Notes: a model not told the origin generated them from the sequence alone. DNA of 64,000 nt from Saprospiraceae bacterium (GCA_016714895.1 JADKBV010000004.1:868001-932000), one strand, 5' to 3'. Counted from the first letter of the stretch, positions 10,251-20,006 are shown. Made by a program: numbers and translations.

Positions 10251-12386
10251 ATGAAAAGTAAAATACAATATTTCCAATTCGTTTTTATCATTCTGTTTAT
10301 TTGGAAGAGCACCGCCGTTTTAGCTTGTGAAAAAGCAGATGCTGCCTACAACCGTCTGTTGTTCAGTGTTGCTATTGATGAATATGAAAAGTGTATTAAA
10401 AGCGGGAAAGAGATTCTATCCCTGGAAAAACTGGCCAATGCATACAAGATTCTGGGTAATTCAAAACAGTCATTAAAAACCTATTACAGAATCGAAAACA
10501 GAGACAATATGTCTATTGCTTCAAAAATAGAATTTGCTTATTTATTGAGGGCTCTTGAAAATAAAGATGCTGCCCTGACTTGGTTGGAAACATGCCTGAC
10601 GACACATTCCGGTCATCCGCAATTGCTGAATATGAAAAATGTTTTTGAAAAGGAGATTATTTTTGATGAAAATCAAAGTTATCTGATAGAATCAGCACCT
10701 TTTAATTCGCCGCAATCGGACTATAGTCCTGCACTTTATAAAAATTCCATTGTCTTCAGTTCGACGAGAATGATGAATAAAGAAATCGACGGTTACACCT
10801 CACAAAACTATTCCAGGTTGTTTTATTATGATTCAAACAGACAAAAAATATTACCTTTTGCTAACGAAATTGCAGGACTGTATAATATCGGTTCTTCGTC
10901 TTTTTCATCTGATGGCAAAGAAATGTATTTTACTAAAAACAGAGATAAACTAAATTCAAAAAATGTAGCTACATTTCTGATATTACGAACTGAATATCAA
11001 GGAGATAAATGGTTGACACCGGCTCCTGTCATTGATCAGAATCCTGAATATAATTACGTCCATCCATCCATCAGTCCAAATGGCAGATTACTTGCTTTTG
11101 CAGGTGATATGGGAGGCAGTGAAGGATTGGATTTATATCTTTGTGAGCGCAATTCATCAGATGAAAACTGGTCAAAACCCAAAAAACTACCTGAATATAT
11201 CAATTACATGAAGGATGAGGTGTTTCCCGTATTTTTGTCCGACAGTGTTCTGGTTTTCAGCCTTGAGTCACCGGCGGGTTTAGGCGGATTGGATATGTTT
11301 ACCACCAGATTTACGCAGGGAATCTGGTCTTATCCTGTCAATCTGGGCAAACCATTTAATTCATCATATGATGATTACGGCATTATTTCAGATGACCTTT
11401 TTTCTCAGGGATATTTTACCAGTACGAGAGATAATGATCAGGGTATTGATAATATTTATGCATTCAGAAAAAAGCCTGAAGTTTATAAAGATGTGACCAT
11501 TACCATAATTGATAGTATTTCGGGATTGCCTATTCAGGGCGTGAGTGTCGTCTATTTGAGAGACGACAGTCCGGGTATTTTTTATGTATCTGATTCATTG
11601 GGGAAAATTCATTTCCCGGCTGAAAAATTTAAAAATGCCGGTGTGGTTATTGCCTACAAGGGTAGTTTGTTGCAAACAATAAAATTTGATGACTTACTCA
11701 ATCAGGAAGGTGATATACTCAATATACCCATAGTGTACAATTCCAAAAACTTTATTCTCACCGGTACAACCATCAATGAAGAAGGAAAAGCCATTCCTGA
11801 AGTAGAGTTGTCATTTATCAATAAATCAACAAAGGATTCAAAAAAGGTTACATCTGATGAAACCGGTGAATTTGAAGTCAGTACGAGTCCTGACTCAGAC
11901 TATTTGGTCACCGCAAAAAAAGATGGTCATTTTGCTCCGGTTAAAGAGGTTTCTACCAAAGACTTTGACAGAAATAAACAATTAAAAATTGAAGCAGATA
12001 TCAAAATAGATAAAGCTGTTGATAAAAAAGTATTTCAACTTAAACACATTTACTACGATTATAACAAATGGGAAATCCGAAAAGATGCGTCTCTTGAGCT
12101 GGACAATCTGGTGTCATTCCTTAATGAAAACCCTGACATAAATATAAGTTTGGGTTCTCACACGGATGCACGAGGTAAAGATGATTACAACCTCAGATTG
12201 TCTCAAAGAAGGGCTGAGTCAGTGCTGGCTTACCTTTTTGATAAGGGAATTCATTTTTCCAGAATTACAGCAAAAGGTTATGGCGAATCAATGCCTGTAA
12301 ACAAATGTATAAACGGTCAATCTTGTACGGAAGAAGAACATCAGGCAAACCGGAGGACTGAAATCAAAATTGAAAAACCTCAATAA
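10251..12386 (+). CDS. PorE-like OmpA-family protein: TPR, PD40 propeller, regulatory domain, OmpA domain
   Basis: This 711-aa periplasm-facing protein has a signal peptide (about residues 1-26, ending VLACEK), TPR-like helices (about 28-135), WD40-like PD40 propeller repeats (about 150-410, with phrases such as HPSISPNGRLLAFAGD and FNSSYDDYGI) and carboxypeptidase-regulatory-like folds (about 415-590). A C-terminal OmpA peptidoglycan-binding domain (about 595-711) carries IYYDYNKWEIRKDA and SHTDARGKDDYNLRLSQRRA, with the peptidoglycan-contacting Asp and Arg in place. This is the PorE arrangement, which links the T9SS to peptidoglycan. It is the third gene of an operon with the giant cargo and PorP/SprF. 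Its stop lies 1 nt from the convergent metK stop with no clear terminator between. Confidence 0.87.
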   Translation: MKSKIQYFQFVFIILFIWKSTAVLACEKADAAYNRLLFSVAIDEYEKCIKSGKEILSLEKLANAYKILGNSKQSLKTYYRIENRDNMSIASKIEFAYLLRALENKDAALTWLETCLTTHSGHPQLLNMKNVFEKEIIFDENQSYLIESAPFNSPQSDYSPALYKNSIVFSSTRMMNKEIDGYTSQNYSRLFYYDSNRQKILPFANEIAGLYNIGSSSFSSDGKEMYFTKNRDKLNSKNVATFLILRTEYQGDKWLTPAPVIDQNPEYNYVHPSISPNGRLLAFAGDMGGSEGLDLYLCERNSSDENWSKPKKLPEYINYMKDEVFPVFLSDSVLVFSLESPAGLGGLDMFTTRFTQGIWSYPVNLGKPFNSSYDDYGIISDDLFSQGYFTSTRDNDQGIDNIYAFRKKPEVYKDVTITIIDSISGLPIQGVSVVYLRDDSPGIFYVSDSLGKIHFPAEKFKNAGVVIAYKGSLLQTIKFDDLLNQEGDILNIPIVYNSKNFILTGTTINEEGKAIPEVELSFINKSTKDSKKVTSDETGEFEVSTSPDSDYLVTAKKDGHFAPVKEVSTKDFDRNKQLKIEADIKIDKAVDKKVFQLKHIYYDYNKWEIRKDASLELDNLVSFLNENPDINISLGSHTDARGKDDYNLRLSQRRAESVLAYLFDKGIHFSRITAKGYGESMPVNKCINGQSCTEEEHQANRRTEIKIEKPQ

Positions 12387-12387
12387 A

Positions 12388-13644
12388 TCAGGACAATCCG
12401 AAAGCTTTTTTGATTTTATCTGTGTAATCAAGTTTTTCCCAGGTAAATGTTTCAACTTTAATAGATTTTACATTTCCTGAACCATCTTTAAAACTAACTT
12501 TTTTAACCTCGGGTGTTCGGCCCATATGCCCATAAGCTGCAGCATCCGAATAGATAGGATTGCGCAGTTTCAATCTCTGCTCGATGGCATAAGGTCTCAT
12601 GTCAAAAATGTCGTATACTTTTTGAGCGATCTCACCATCTGAAAGTTTTACTTTGGATGTACCGTAGGTGTTTACATAAATATTAGTTGGTTTTGCAACT
12701 CCAATGGCATAAGATACCTGAACCAATACTTCATTACAAACCCCGGCAGCAACAAGATTTTTTGCAATGTGTCGTGTAGCATAAGCCGCAGAACGGTCGA
12801 CTTTACTTGGATCTTTTCCAGAAAAAGCACCACCACCGTGCGCACCTTTTCCACCATATGTATCGACTATAATTTTTCTTCCTGTCAAACCCGTATCACC
12901 GTGAGGACCACCAATAACAAATTTTCCTGTAGGGTTTACGTGGTACGTGATTTTATCATTAAACAGTTTTCGCAGGGAAGGTTTGATTTGTTTCATCACT
13001 GCTGGTATCACTATTTTTTTAACATCTTCTTTGATTACCTGAAGCATTTTGGCATCTTTATCAAACGGGTCATGTTGTGTTGACACTACGATACTATCAA
13101 TCCTGATGGGTTTGTTATTGTCATCGTATTCAATTGTAACCTGAGATTTTGCATCAGGTCTCAGGTACTTCATTTTTTTACCTTCTTTTCTGATGGTCGC
13201 GAGAACCTGAAGTATCTTGTGTGATAAATCCAAAGCAAGAGGCATATAGTTTTCGGTTTCACTGGTGGCATAACCGAACATCATTCCCTGATCACCGGCT
13301 CCCTGATCTTCCTTTTTTTTCTTATCTACTCCTTGGTTTATGTCCGGCGATTGTTCATGAATAGCTGATAAGATACCACATGAATTTGCTTCAAACATAT
13401 ATTCAGACTTCGTATATCCAATTCTTTTGATAACGTCTCTGGCAATTTGCTGTACATCAAGGTAAGTGTTGGATTTAACTTCTCCGGCCAATACAACCTG
13501 TCCTGTGGTTACGAGCGTTTCGCATGCGACTTTGGAATCTGCGTCAAAAGCTAAAAAGTGATCTACCAAAGCATCTGATATTTGATCTGCTACTTTGTCC
13601 GGATGTCCTTCGGAAACAGATTCTGATGTAAATAAATATGGCAT
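12388..13644 (-). CDS. metK: S-adenosylmethionine synthetase
   Basis: This 418-aa cytoplasmic enzyme makes SAM from methionine and ATP. Both signatures are intact: GAGDQGMMFGY (115-125) and GGGAFSGKD (270-278), plus the ATP-contacting GHPDK near residues 13-17. It is slightly longer than the ~385-aa enterobacterial form; the extra residues fall in a lysine-rich loop just before the first signature (DKKKKEDQ) and in the central domain. It follows fumC on the same strand after a 123-bp gap. I see no SAM-responsive riboswitch in that gap. Confidence 0.97.
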   Translation of the reverse strand: MPYLFTSESVSEGHPDKVADQISDALVDHFLAFDADSKVACETLVTTGQVVLAGEVKSNTYLDVQQIARDVIKRIGYTKSEYMFEANSCGILSAIHEQSPDINQGVDKKKKEDQGAGDQGMMFGYATSETENYMPLALDLSHKILQVLATIRKEGKKMKYLRPDAKSQVTIEYDDNNKPIRIDSIVVSTQHDPFDKDAKMLQVIKEDVKKIVIPAVMKQIKPSLRKLFNDKITYHVNPTGKFVIGGPHGDTGLTGRKIIVDTYGGKGAHGGGAFSGKDPSKVDRSAAYATRHIAKNLVAAGVCNEVLVQVSYAIGVAKPTNIYVNTYGTSKVKLSDGEIAQKVYDIFDMRPYAIEQRLKLRNPIYSDAAAYGHMGRTPEVKKVSFKDGSGNVKSIKVETFTWEKLDYTDKIKKAFGLS

Positions 13645-13767
13645 CGGATATTGTTTTTTTGATTAATTCAATATTAAATTCTGTATGAAAACGTAAAAAT
13701 ATATTTTTCTTACCAATTCTATTACATAATGACAGAGTGGAGAAAAAATATTTTCCGGTCTTCCTGA

Positions 13768-15153
13768 TTATATCATTTTTTCAGGTTTTACCCAGGCGTC
13801 AAATTCTTCGGATGTAAGGTATTTTAATGAAACAGCTGCCTGCCTCAAAGAAGTTCCTTCTTTATGGGCTTTCTTAGCTATTTCAGCTGCTTTATCGTAT
13901 CCGATTTTTGTATTTAATGCTGTCACGAGCATCAAAGAGTTTTCGAGATTAAACTGAATTCTCGGCACATTGGCTTCTATCCCAACGGCACAATGTTCGT
14001 TGAAGCTCAGACAGGAATCTGCTATCAGATTGGCAGACATTAAAAAATTGAAGATCATAACCGGCTTAAAAACATTCAATTGAAAATGACCGCTCATACC
14101 ACCTACATTTATGGCAACATCATTGCCCATAACCTGTGCCATAGCCATGGTCAAAGCTTCTGATTGGGTAGGATTAACCTTTCCCGGCATGATTGAAGAG
14201 CCGGGTTCGTTTTCCGGTATGGTAATCTCACCGATTCCACATCTTGGTCCTGAAGCCAGCATTCTTATGTCATTACCTATTTTCATTAGTGAAACAGCCA
14301 CTGTTTTAAGAGCGCCATGTGCTTCGACAATAGCATCGTGAGCGGATAATCCTTCAAATTTGTTTTTTCCTGTTATAAACGGAAGACCTGTAATTTTGGC
14401 AATCTTTTCAGCTACCAGCTTGTCATAACCTTTGGGTGTATTCAAACCTGTTCCTACTGCGGTACCTCCTAAAGCGAGTTCAGATAAATGTTTGTAAGAA
14501 TTTTTTATTGCGACAATTCCATGGTCAAGTTGGGAAACATATCCACTCAATTCCTGACCTAATGTAAGAGGGGTAGCATCCATGAAGTGGGTTCTGCCGA
14601 TTTTGACAACTTTCATGAATTTTTTTGACTTTTCATGTAAGGTATCTCTCAGAACTTCCATAGCAGGGACGGTTTTTTCAACCAATATTTTGTAAGCTGC
14701 TATGTGCATGGCAGTCGGGAAGGTATCGTTTGAAGACTGAGACTTATTGACATCGTCATTGGGATGTAATATTTTCTGAGCATCATCGAGGCTTCCTCCG
14801 TTGAGGACGTGGCCTCTGTTGGCAATTACTTCATTGACATTCATATTGGATTGTGTTCCGGAACCGGTCTGCCAAACCACCAAAGGAAATTCGTCGTTCA
14901 GTTTACCGGCTAAAATTTCTTTACATACCTTTTCGATCAAAGTCATTTTGTTTTTAGGCAAGACCTGTAAATCATGGTTTGCCTGAGCTGCGGCCATTTT
15001 CAAAATGGCAAATGCTTCCACGATTTCCTGAGGCATCCGATGACCTCCGATTTTGAAGTTTTCTGATGATCTTTGGGTTTGTGCTCCCCAATATTTATCA
15101 GCAGGAACATTGATGTATCCCATGCTGTCTTTTTCTTTTCTGAACTTTGACAT
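13768..15153 (-). CDS. fumC: Fumarate hydratase, class II
   Basis: This 461-aa iron-independent fumarase of the citric acid cycle interconverts fumarate and malate. It carries the superfamily signature GSSIMPGKVNP (318-328) with the mobile-loop Ser319, the catalytic His189 in GRTHFMDATP, and the substrate-binding SGTQSNMNVNE and SQSSNDTFPTAMH segments. The length is typical. Aspartase and argininosuccinate lyase relatives are less likely, given close match to FumC across all three conserved regions. A TAnnTTTG promoter box lies just upstream. Confidence 0.96.
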   Translation of the reverse strand: MSKFRKEKDSMGYINVPADKYWGAQTQRSSENFKIGGHRMPQEIVEAFAILKMAAAQANHDLQVLPKNKMTLIEKVCKEILAGKLNDEFPLVVWQTGSGTQSNMNVNEVIANRGHVLNGGSLDDAQKILHPNDDVNKSQSSNDTFPTAMHIAAYKILVEKTVPAMEVLRDTLHEKSKKFMKVVKIGRTHFMDATPLTLGQELSGYVSQLDHGIVAIKNSYKHLSELALGGTAVGTGLNTPKGYDKLVAEKIAKITGLPFITGKNKFEGLSAHDAIVEAHGALKTVAVSLMKIGNDIRMLASGPRCGIGEITIPENEPGSSIMPGKVNPTQSEALTMAMAQVMGNDVAINVGGMSGHFQLNVFKPVMIFNFLMSANLIADSCLSFNEHCAVGIEANVPRIQFNLENSLMLVTALNTKIGYDKAAEIAKKAHKEGTSLRQAAVSLKYLTSEEFDAWVKPEKMI

Positions 15154-15175
15154 AGATGATTTTGTTAAGAAGTCG

Positions 15176-15183
15176 CAAAGATA
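15176..15183 (-). promoter_or_regulatory. Promoter -7 box for fumC
   Basis: On the minus strand the sequence is TATCTTTG followed by C, an exact match to the Bacteroidota -7 consensus TAnnTTTG, 23 bp before the fumC ATG. No good -33 TTG is present at 17-23 bp spacing, so this rests on the -7 box alone. Confidence 0.5.
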
Positions 15184-15210
15184 CGAAGATGCCTAATATT
15201 TAAAAAATGT

Positions 15211-15228
15211 TTTGTTCAAGTAAACAAA
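15211..15228. promoter_or_regulatory. Palindrome in the fumC/nadE divergent region
   Basis: The sequence TTTGTTCAAGTAAACAAA has arms TTTGTT and AACAAA around a 6-nt centre. It lies upstream of the fumC promoter box and may be an operator for a dimeric regulator. No regulator gene is adjacent, so this is tentative. Confidence 0.25.
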
Positions 15229-15293
15229 ATACTTTCATCTGAAAAGGCATTTTCATGAATAATATATTGAATCTTCCATAAATTACAAATATC

Positions 15294-16931
15294 ATGCAAA
15301 TTTGTTTGGCGCAATTAAACTACCATATCGGCAATTTTGATTCGAATGTTGAAAAAATGATTCAATCGATTGAAGAGGCAATTAAAAAACATGCTGATAT
15401 CATTTGTTTCGGAGAGTTGGCTACATGCGGATATCCGCCGAGAGATTTTCTGGAATTTGACGATTTTATCAAAATGTCTGACAATGGTATAAACAGATTA
15501 CTTCCTTACAGCAAAAATATCGCCATTGTCGTCGGTGCACCTTCGCGGAACCCTGTCAGAGAAGGTAAAGATTTGTACAATTCAGCTTATTTTTTGTATG
15601 ATGAAAAAATTCAGTTTGTTCAGCATAAAACATTGCTGCCCACTTATGATGTTTTTGATGAATACCGTTATTTTGAGCCGGCTTCAGCATTTGGAATAGT
15701 TGAATATAAAGGTAAAAAAATCGCTCTTACCATTTGTGAAGACATCTGGAATATAGGAAACGAAAATCCTTTGTACACAATTTGTCCAATGGATGAAATG
15801 ATGCCTTTTCAGCCGGACTTTATGATAAATCTTTCGGCTTCGCCCTTTGCTTTTGACCATGCTGAAGAACGACTTCACGTGTTGCGTTGTAATGCAAAAA
15901 GGTATAAAATGCCGATATTTTATGTTAATCATGTCGGGGCGCAAACCGAACTGATTTTTGATGGCGGATCAGTTGTCATGTCGACGGATGGATATGTTTT
16001 TCAGGAAATGTCCTATTTTCAGGAAGAATCGACCATTTTTGATCTGGAAAAGGTGATACAGGGCGGCAGAGAAAGCGTACAGCCAAAAGACAAAATGAAA
16101 GATATTCACGATGCTTTGGTGCTTGGAATCAAAGATTATTTCGGAAAATTAGGATTATCCAAAGCTGTTTTGGGATTGTCCGGCGGTATTGATTCCGCGG
16201 TGACCGCAGTTTTGGCGGCCCGGGCATTGGGTTCTGAAAATGTTCGTGTATTGCTGATGCCGTCACAGTTTTCGTCACAACATAGTGTGGATGATGCTGT
16301 CGCTTTGGCAGAAAATACCGGTATCAGGTACGACATCATTCCGATTGAAAGTATGTTCCGTGCTTTTGAAGCGCAATTACAACCCTTGTTTGGTGATTTA
16401 CCGTTTAATGTAACCGAAGAAAATATTCAGGCCAGGATCAGAGGCATCCTCAATATGGCTATTTCAAATAAATTTGGTCATATATTGCTCAATACGACCA
16501 ACAAAAGTGAGATGGCTGTCGGTTACGGCACGCTGTACGGTGACCTTTGCGGAGGATTGTCGGTCATCGGAGATGTCTACAAGACCGATGTATTTTTGTT
16601 GGCTGATTACATCAATAAAGATGGCGAAATTATTCCATTAAATACAATTACAAAACCACCTTCTGCAGAATTGAGACCCAATCAAAAAGATAGTGATTCT
16701 TTGCCGGAGTATCATATTTTAGATCCGATTTTGCGCTTATATATCGAAAAATATATGGGACCAAACGAAATTATCGAAGCCGGATATGACGAAACATTAG
16801 TCAAAAGAATCCTTCGGATGGTTAATATCAATGAGTTTAAAAGACACCAGACAGCACCTGTTCTTCGTGTTTCTTCCAAAGCTTTTGGCGTAGGACGCAG
16901 AATGCCGATTGTCGGAAAATATCTTAGTTGA
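15294..16931 (+). CDS. nadE: Glutamine-dependent NAD+ synthetase
   Basis: This 545-aa two-domain enzyme catalyses the last step of NAD synthesis, amidating deamido-NAD with ammonia from glutamine. The N-terminal nitrilase-type amidase domain (1-250) has its full triad: Glu41 in FGELATCGYPPRDF, Lys112 in HKTLLPTYDVFDE and Cys148 in LTICEDIWN. The synthetase domain has the PP-loop LSGGIDSA (295-302) and the later TTNKSEMAVGYGTLYGD and KPPSAELRPNQ motifs. It has its own transcription direction between fumC (-) and the Wzi-like gene (+, 104 bp downstream). Confidence 0.97.
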   Translation: MQICLAQLNYHIGNFDSNVEKMIQSIEEAIKKHADIICFGELATCGYPPRDFLEFDDFIKMSDNGINRLLPYSKNIAIVVGAPSRNPVREGKDLYNSAYFLYDEKIQFVQHKTLLPTYDVFDEYRYFEPASAFGIVEYKGKKIALTICEDIWNIGNENPLYTICPMDEMMPFQPDFMINLSASPFAFDHAEERLHVLRCNAKRYKMPIFYVNHVGAQTELIFDGGSVVMSTDGYVFQEMSYFQEESTIFDLEKVIQGGRESVQPKDKMKDIHDALVLGIKDYFGKLGLSKAVLGLSGGIDSAVTAVLAARALGSENVRVLLMPSQFSSQHSVDDAVALAENTGIRYDIIPIESMFRAFEAQLQPLFGDLPFNVTEENIQARIRGILNMAISNKFGHILLNTTNKSEMAVGYGTLYGDLCGGLSVIGDVYKTDVFLLADYINKDGEIIPLNTITKPPSAELRPNQKDSDSLPEYHILDPILRLYIEKYMGPNEIIEAGYDETLVKRILRMVNINEFKRHQTAPVLRVSSKAFGVGRRMPIVGKYLS

Positions 16932-17035
16932 GATTAATTATTTTCAAATTAGTCATTAATGTCCTTGTAAATAATCGGAGTACAATAGTATATAACTAAA
17001 AAAAAATCCGACTTTTACACCGGCAAACACAAAAA

Positions 17036-18805
17036 ATGATGCGATTTCCGGTCTTTCTCCTGTTTTTTATGATTCACCTTTTTGTAAAGGCTCAATCACC
17101 TTATGTATTGAGACACACTGTTGAAAATCACATTTTGGACAGATATGATATTCTTCAGAAAAGTGATACTTTTTTATGTTTTTCGCTTAACAATCCGGAT
17201 GCTAAAATGAGTTCGGCAATCCTTATGGATGTGTGGAAAAGACAGGATATAACGGCAAAAGACCGATACAATCTGGAACATTTTTTTAAACAATATATCG
17301 AATTTTTGCCGGAATCCAAAGAAAATAAAGCCGTAACGTCCGGTTTTTTTGAAAATAATTACAAAGAAAATCCGGAATTTCCAGTAATGGACAAATCTTA
17401 TTTTTCTTCCAATCCTGTCGGTAAATATTTTTACCGGACTCCGGCTCACCTTTTACATTTAGAAACACCTTCTTTTCAACTATATATCAATCCCGTTTTA
17501 CAATTTTTGTACACCCATGAGACGGGCAATGATAACATCGTTTTTCAAAACACACGCGGCGCTGAAATAAAAGGTTATATAGACAAAAAAGTGTATTTTT
17601 TTGCCCATATATTGGAAAATCAGCGTTCTTTTCCTTCATTTGTCGAAGAAGGAATACAAACCTACCTAGCTATTCCGGGACAGGGATTCAGCAAGGGGTT
17701 TAATAGTTCCGTCATTAAAAACCTGAAAGGTTACGATTATTTTAATGCGCGGACCTATATTGGTTTTAATCCGGTCAAAAGTATGCAGTTGGAGCTTGGC
17801 CACGGCAATCATTTTATCGGTAACGGTCAACGATCATTGTTATTATCGGATTTCAGTGCCCCTTATTTTTATTTTAAAATCAATACCAGGGTGTGGAAAT
17901 TTCATTATCAGAATTTGTTTAAAGAATTATCACCAATTTCTACCCTTGTTTACCGAGGCGGCGACAATATTTTGCCCAAAAAATATGCAGCAACTCACTA
18001 TCTGGCCTTTCGACCCAATCACCATTTCGAAGTAGGTTTGTTTGAAACCGTTGTTTTTGAAAGGCCCAATCATTTTGAGTTCCAATACTTAAATCCCATC
18101 ATTTTATACCGGGCGGTAGAACATTCACTCGGTAGTCCTGATAATATTCTGTTGGGGCTTAATCTGAAATGGAATTTTTTAAAAAGATTTTCATTGTATG
18201 GTCAAATCATAGCTGATGAATTTAAAATTAATGAAGTATTAAATAACTCAGGCTGGTGGGCCAATAAGTTTGGGGGACAGATAGGCTTAAAATACATAAA
18301 TGCTTTTGATATTGACCAACTCGATATTCAATTGGAATACAATGTCGTGCGACCTTATACCTACAGTCACCGGGATACTCTCGATTTTTTTCCTGAATTT
18401 TCAAGTGCCAGTTATTCTACACACAATCAGCCACTTGCTCATCCTTTAGGAGCCAACTTTAAAGAGTTTATCGCTTTGATTCGTTACAAACCAACCAACA
18501 GACTGTACACGCAGGCCAGAATTTTGAACACTTTGGTAGGCAGAGACGGTCCGGGTGAAAATAACGGACAAAATATTTTTAAACCATATACCACGTTGCC
18601 TGTACCTTATGGAAATAAAATCGGTCAGGGTATACGCACTACGATATTCAGTTTACATTTTGATGTAAGTTATGAGTTTTACCATAATACTTTTATCGAT
18701 CTGAGATATCAGTTAAGACAGGAAAAATCAGTTTCAGACAAAGAGAATTCATTGATTTCGTTGGGAATAAGAATGAATATGCAAGATATACAGTTAGACT
18801 ATTGA
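17036..18805 (+). CDS. Wzi/RemB-like outer-membrane beta-barrel protein
   Basis: This 589-aa protein has a signal peptide cleaved near FVKA-QSP (residue 19). The body is a run of alternating aromatic strands typical of a large outer-membrane barrel. The segment ELGHGNHFIGNGQRSLLLSD followed by FYFKINTRVWKFHYQN resembles the Wzi capsule-assembly family and the Flavobacterium gliding-related RemB group. Wzi anchors capsule polysaccharide in enterobacteria. In gliding Bacteroidota the role is less clear, and no capsule genes are adjacent. I am confident about the barrel and exported location, less so about the function. Confidence 0.7.
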   Translation: MMRFPVFLLFFMIHLFVKAQSPYVLRHTVENHILDRYDILQKSDTFLCFSLNNPDAKMSSAILMDVWKRQDITAKDRYNLEHFFKQYIEFLPESKENKAVTSGFFENNYKENPEFPVMDKSYFSSNPVGKYFYRTPAHLLHLETPSFQLYINPVLQFLYTHETGNDNIVFQNTRGAEIKGYIDKKVYFFAHILENQRSFPSFVEEGIQTYLAIPGQGFSKGFNSSVIKNLKGYDYFNARTYIGFNPVKSMQLELGHGNHFIGNGQRSLLLSDFSAPYFYFKINTRVWKFHYQNLFKELSPISTLVYRGGDNILPKKYAATHYLAFRPNHHFEVGLFETVVFERPNHFEFQYLNPIILYRAVEHSLGSPDNILLGLNLKWNFLKRFSLYGQIIADEFKINEVLNNSGWWANKFGGQIGLKYINAFDIDQLDIQLEYNVVRPYTYSHRDTLDFFPEFSSASYSTHNQPLAHPLGANFKEFIALIRYKPTNRLYTQARILNTLVGRDGPGENNGQNIFKPYTTLPVPYGNKIGQGIRTTIFSLHFDVSYEFYHNTFIDLRYQLRQEKSVSDKENSLISLGIRMNMQDIQLDY

Positions 18806-18920
18806 TCACAAAAAATGAAAATAAAGAAGTTATTTCCATCAATAATCAGTATTTGAGAAAATTATTTTTATCCCAAATCAGAACATTATCGATATAAATG
18901 TTAATTATCACCAACCATTT

Positions 18921-18952
18921 TTGTGATAAAACACATAAATTCGTTACTTTTG
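18921..18952 (+). promoter_or_regulatory. Bacteroidota-type promoter for the cyclophilin/glucokinase operon
   Basis: TTG at 18921-18923, a 21-bp spacer and TACTTTTG at 18945-18952 match the TTG / TAnnTTTG consensus. The expected start of transcription is about 18959, only ~17 nt before the ATG at 18976. This decides the start of the next gene: an upstream in-frame ATG (18898) lies before the promoter and cannot be used from it. Confidence 0.75.
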
Positions 18953-18975
18953 CACCTCTTTTTAAAAAAATAAAC

Positions 18976-19344
18976 ATGGAAGCCTGGGAATTGGACTTTG
19001 AGTGGCTCAAAATCCGCCACATTGTAAAGGATGCCATGAAAAAAGAGCATCTTCCTGATTTTCAAACAATTTTATTTCTGGTTGGCGTACAGGAATTAGG
19101 TCGTTGGAAAAAGGAAAATTTTACCAAAGAGGAAAAAAAAGATTTAATGCATGTTGCTGTTTGCACCTTGCTTGAACAGGATGGATATTATACTTTTGAA
19201 GGCAGAGATCAGGACGGTTGGCCTCATTGGAAAGAAAACATTCCATTTAATGTGAAAGGTGTACAGGATCAGGAAATGATTTTAAAAACAAACATTATCA
19301 GATATTTTAAAGAATACAACCAAATCGATCATTTTAACGTATAA
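18976..19344 (+). CDS. Conserved small cytoplasmic protein, function unknown
   Basis: This 122-aa soluble protein begins MEAWELDFEWLK. It has no signal peptide or membrane segment, a helical charged first half (IRHIVKDAMKKEHLPDF) and a C-terminal half with YYTFEGRDQDGWPHWK. I do not recognise an assigned function, though it reads like a well-conserved Bacteroidota protein. The start was chosen because the promoter box sits between it and the earlier in-frame ATG. It opens an operon: 11 bp to the first cyclophilin lipoprotein, then a 1-base overlap to the second, then 11 bp to polyphosphate glucokinase. Confidence 0.75.
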   Translation: MEAWELDFEWLKIRHIVKDAMKKEHLPDFQTILFLVGVQELGRWKKENFTKEEKKDLMHVAVCTLLEQDGYYTFEGRDQDGWPHWKENIPFNVKGVQDQEMILKTNIIRYFKEYNQIDHFNV

Positions 19345-19355
19345 ATATTAACTTT

Positions 19356-20006
19356 ATGAGACATATTTTATTTATTTTTTTCACATTCAGTTTACTGGCA
19401 TTTCAAAGTTGTTCAAACGAGCCGGAACAAATGGTTATATCAACAGACATGGGAGATATTACCGTTCAGCTATACAACAGTACTCCGAAACATCGGGACA
19501 ATTTTGTCAAATTGGTTGAAGAATCTTATTATGATGGAACATTATTTCACCGGGTTGTACAGGGATTTATGATTCAGGGTGGTGATCCTGATTCAAAAAA
19601 AGCCACCCCTGAATCTTTATTAGGAAACGGAGGACCGGGATATAATTTGAAACCTGAATTTAAGGAAGTTCATACGAGAGGAGCTTTGGCTGCAGCAAGA
19701 TTAGGAGACAATATGAATCCTGAAAAGGAATCATCAGGCTGTCAGTTTTTTATTGTTCAGGGTGGTCCGGTGACAGAAGGTATGTTGGTTTTGGAAGAAA
19801 CCAACAAAAAATTTAAATATACGGAAGCACAAAAAGAAAAGTATCTGAAAAATGGTGGTGTGCCGTTTTTGGACCAAAACTACACCGTTTTTGGAGAAGT
19901 AATTTCAGGAATGGATGTAGTGGATAAAATCGCAGCCGAAGAAAGAGGAGTTGCTGACAGGCCTAAAAAAGACATCAAAATTATTTCTATAAAAAAGGTT
20001 AAATAA
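19356..20006 (+). CDS. Cyclophilin-type peptidyl-prolyl isomerase, lipoprotein
   Basis: This 216-aa protein has a lipoprotein signal (LLAFQSC, lipidated Cys at about residue 19) and one cyclophilin domain. Diagnostic blocks are FHRVVQGFMIQGGDPD, GALAAARLGDNMNPEKESS, GCQFFIV and YTVFGEVISGMDVVDKI. The active-site Arg of FHRV and the Gln/Phe of the QFF segment are kept. It should speed proline isomerisation of proteins in the periplasm or at an envelope membrane. Its stop TAA shares one base with the ATG of the next cyclophilin, indicating translational coupling and a tandem duplication. Confidence 0.93.
   Translation: MRHILFIFFTFSLLAFQSCSNEPEQMVISTDMGDITVQLYNSTPKHRDNFVKLVEESYYDGTLFHRVVQGFMIQGGDPDSKKATPESLLGNGGPGYNLKPEFKEVHTRGALAAARLGDNMNPEKESSGCQFFIVQGGPVTEGMLVLEETNKKFKYTEAQKEKYLKNGGVPFLDQNYTVFGEVISGMDVVDKIAAEERGVADRPKKDIKIISIKKVK

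Noticed and set aside
12384..12390. Overlap of convergent ompA-like and metK ends as a frameshift sign
   Set aside because: Both proteins end with normal family C-termini; the 1-nt gap is simply tight packing.
13645..13767. SAM riboswitch upstream of metK
   Set aside because: The gap is AT-rich with no pseudoknot or conserved stem pattern I can recognise.
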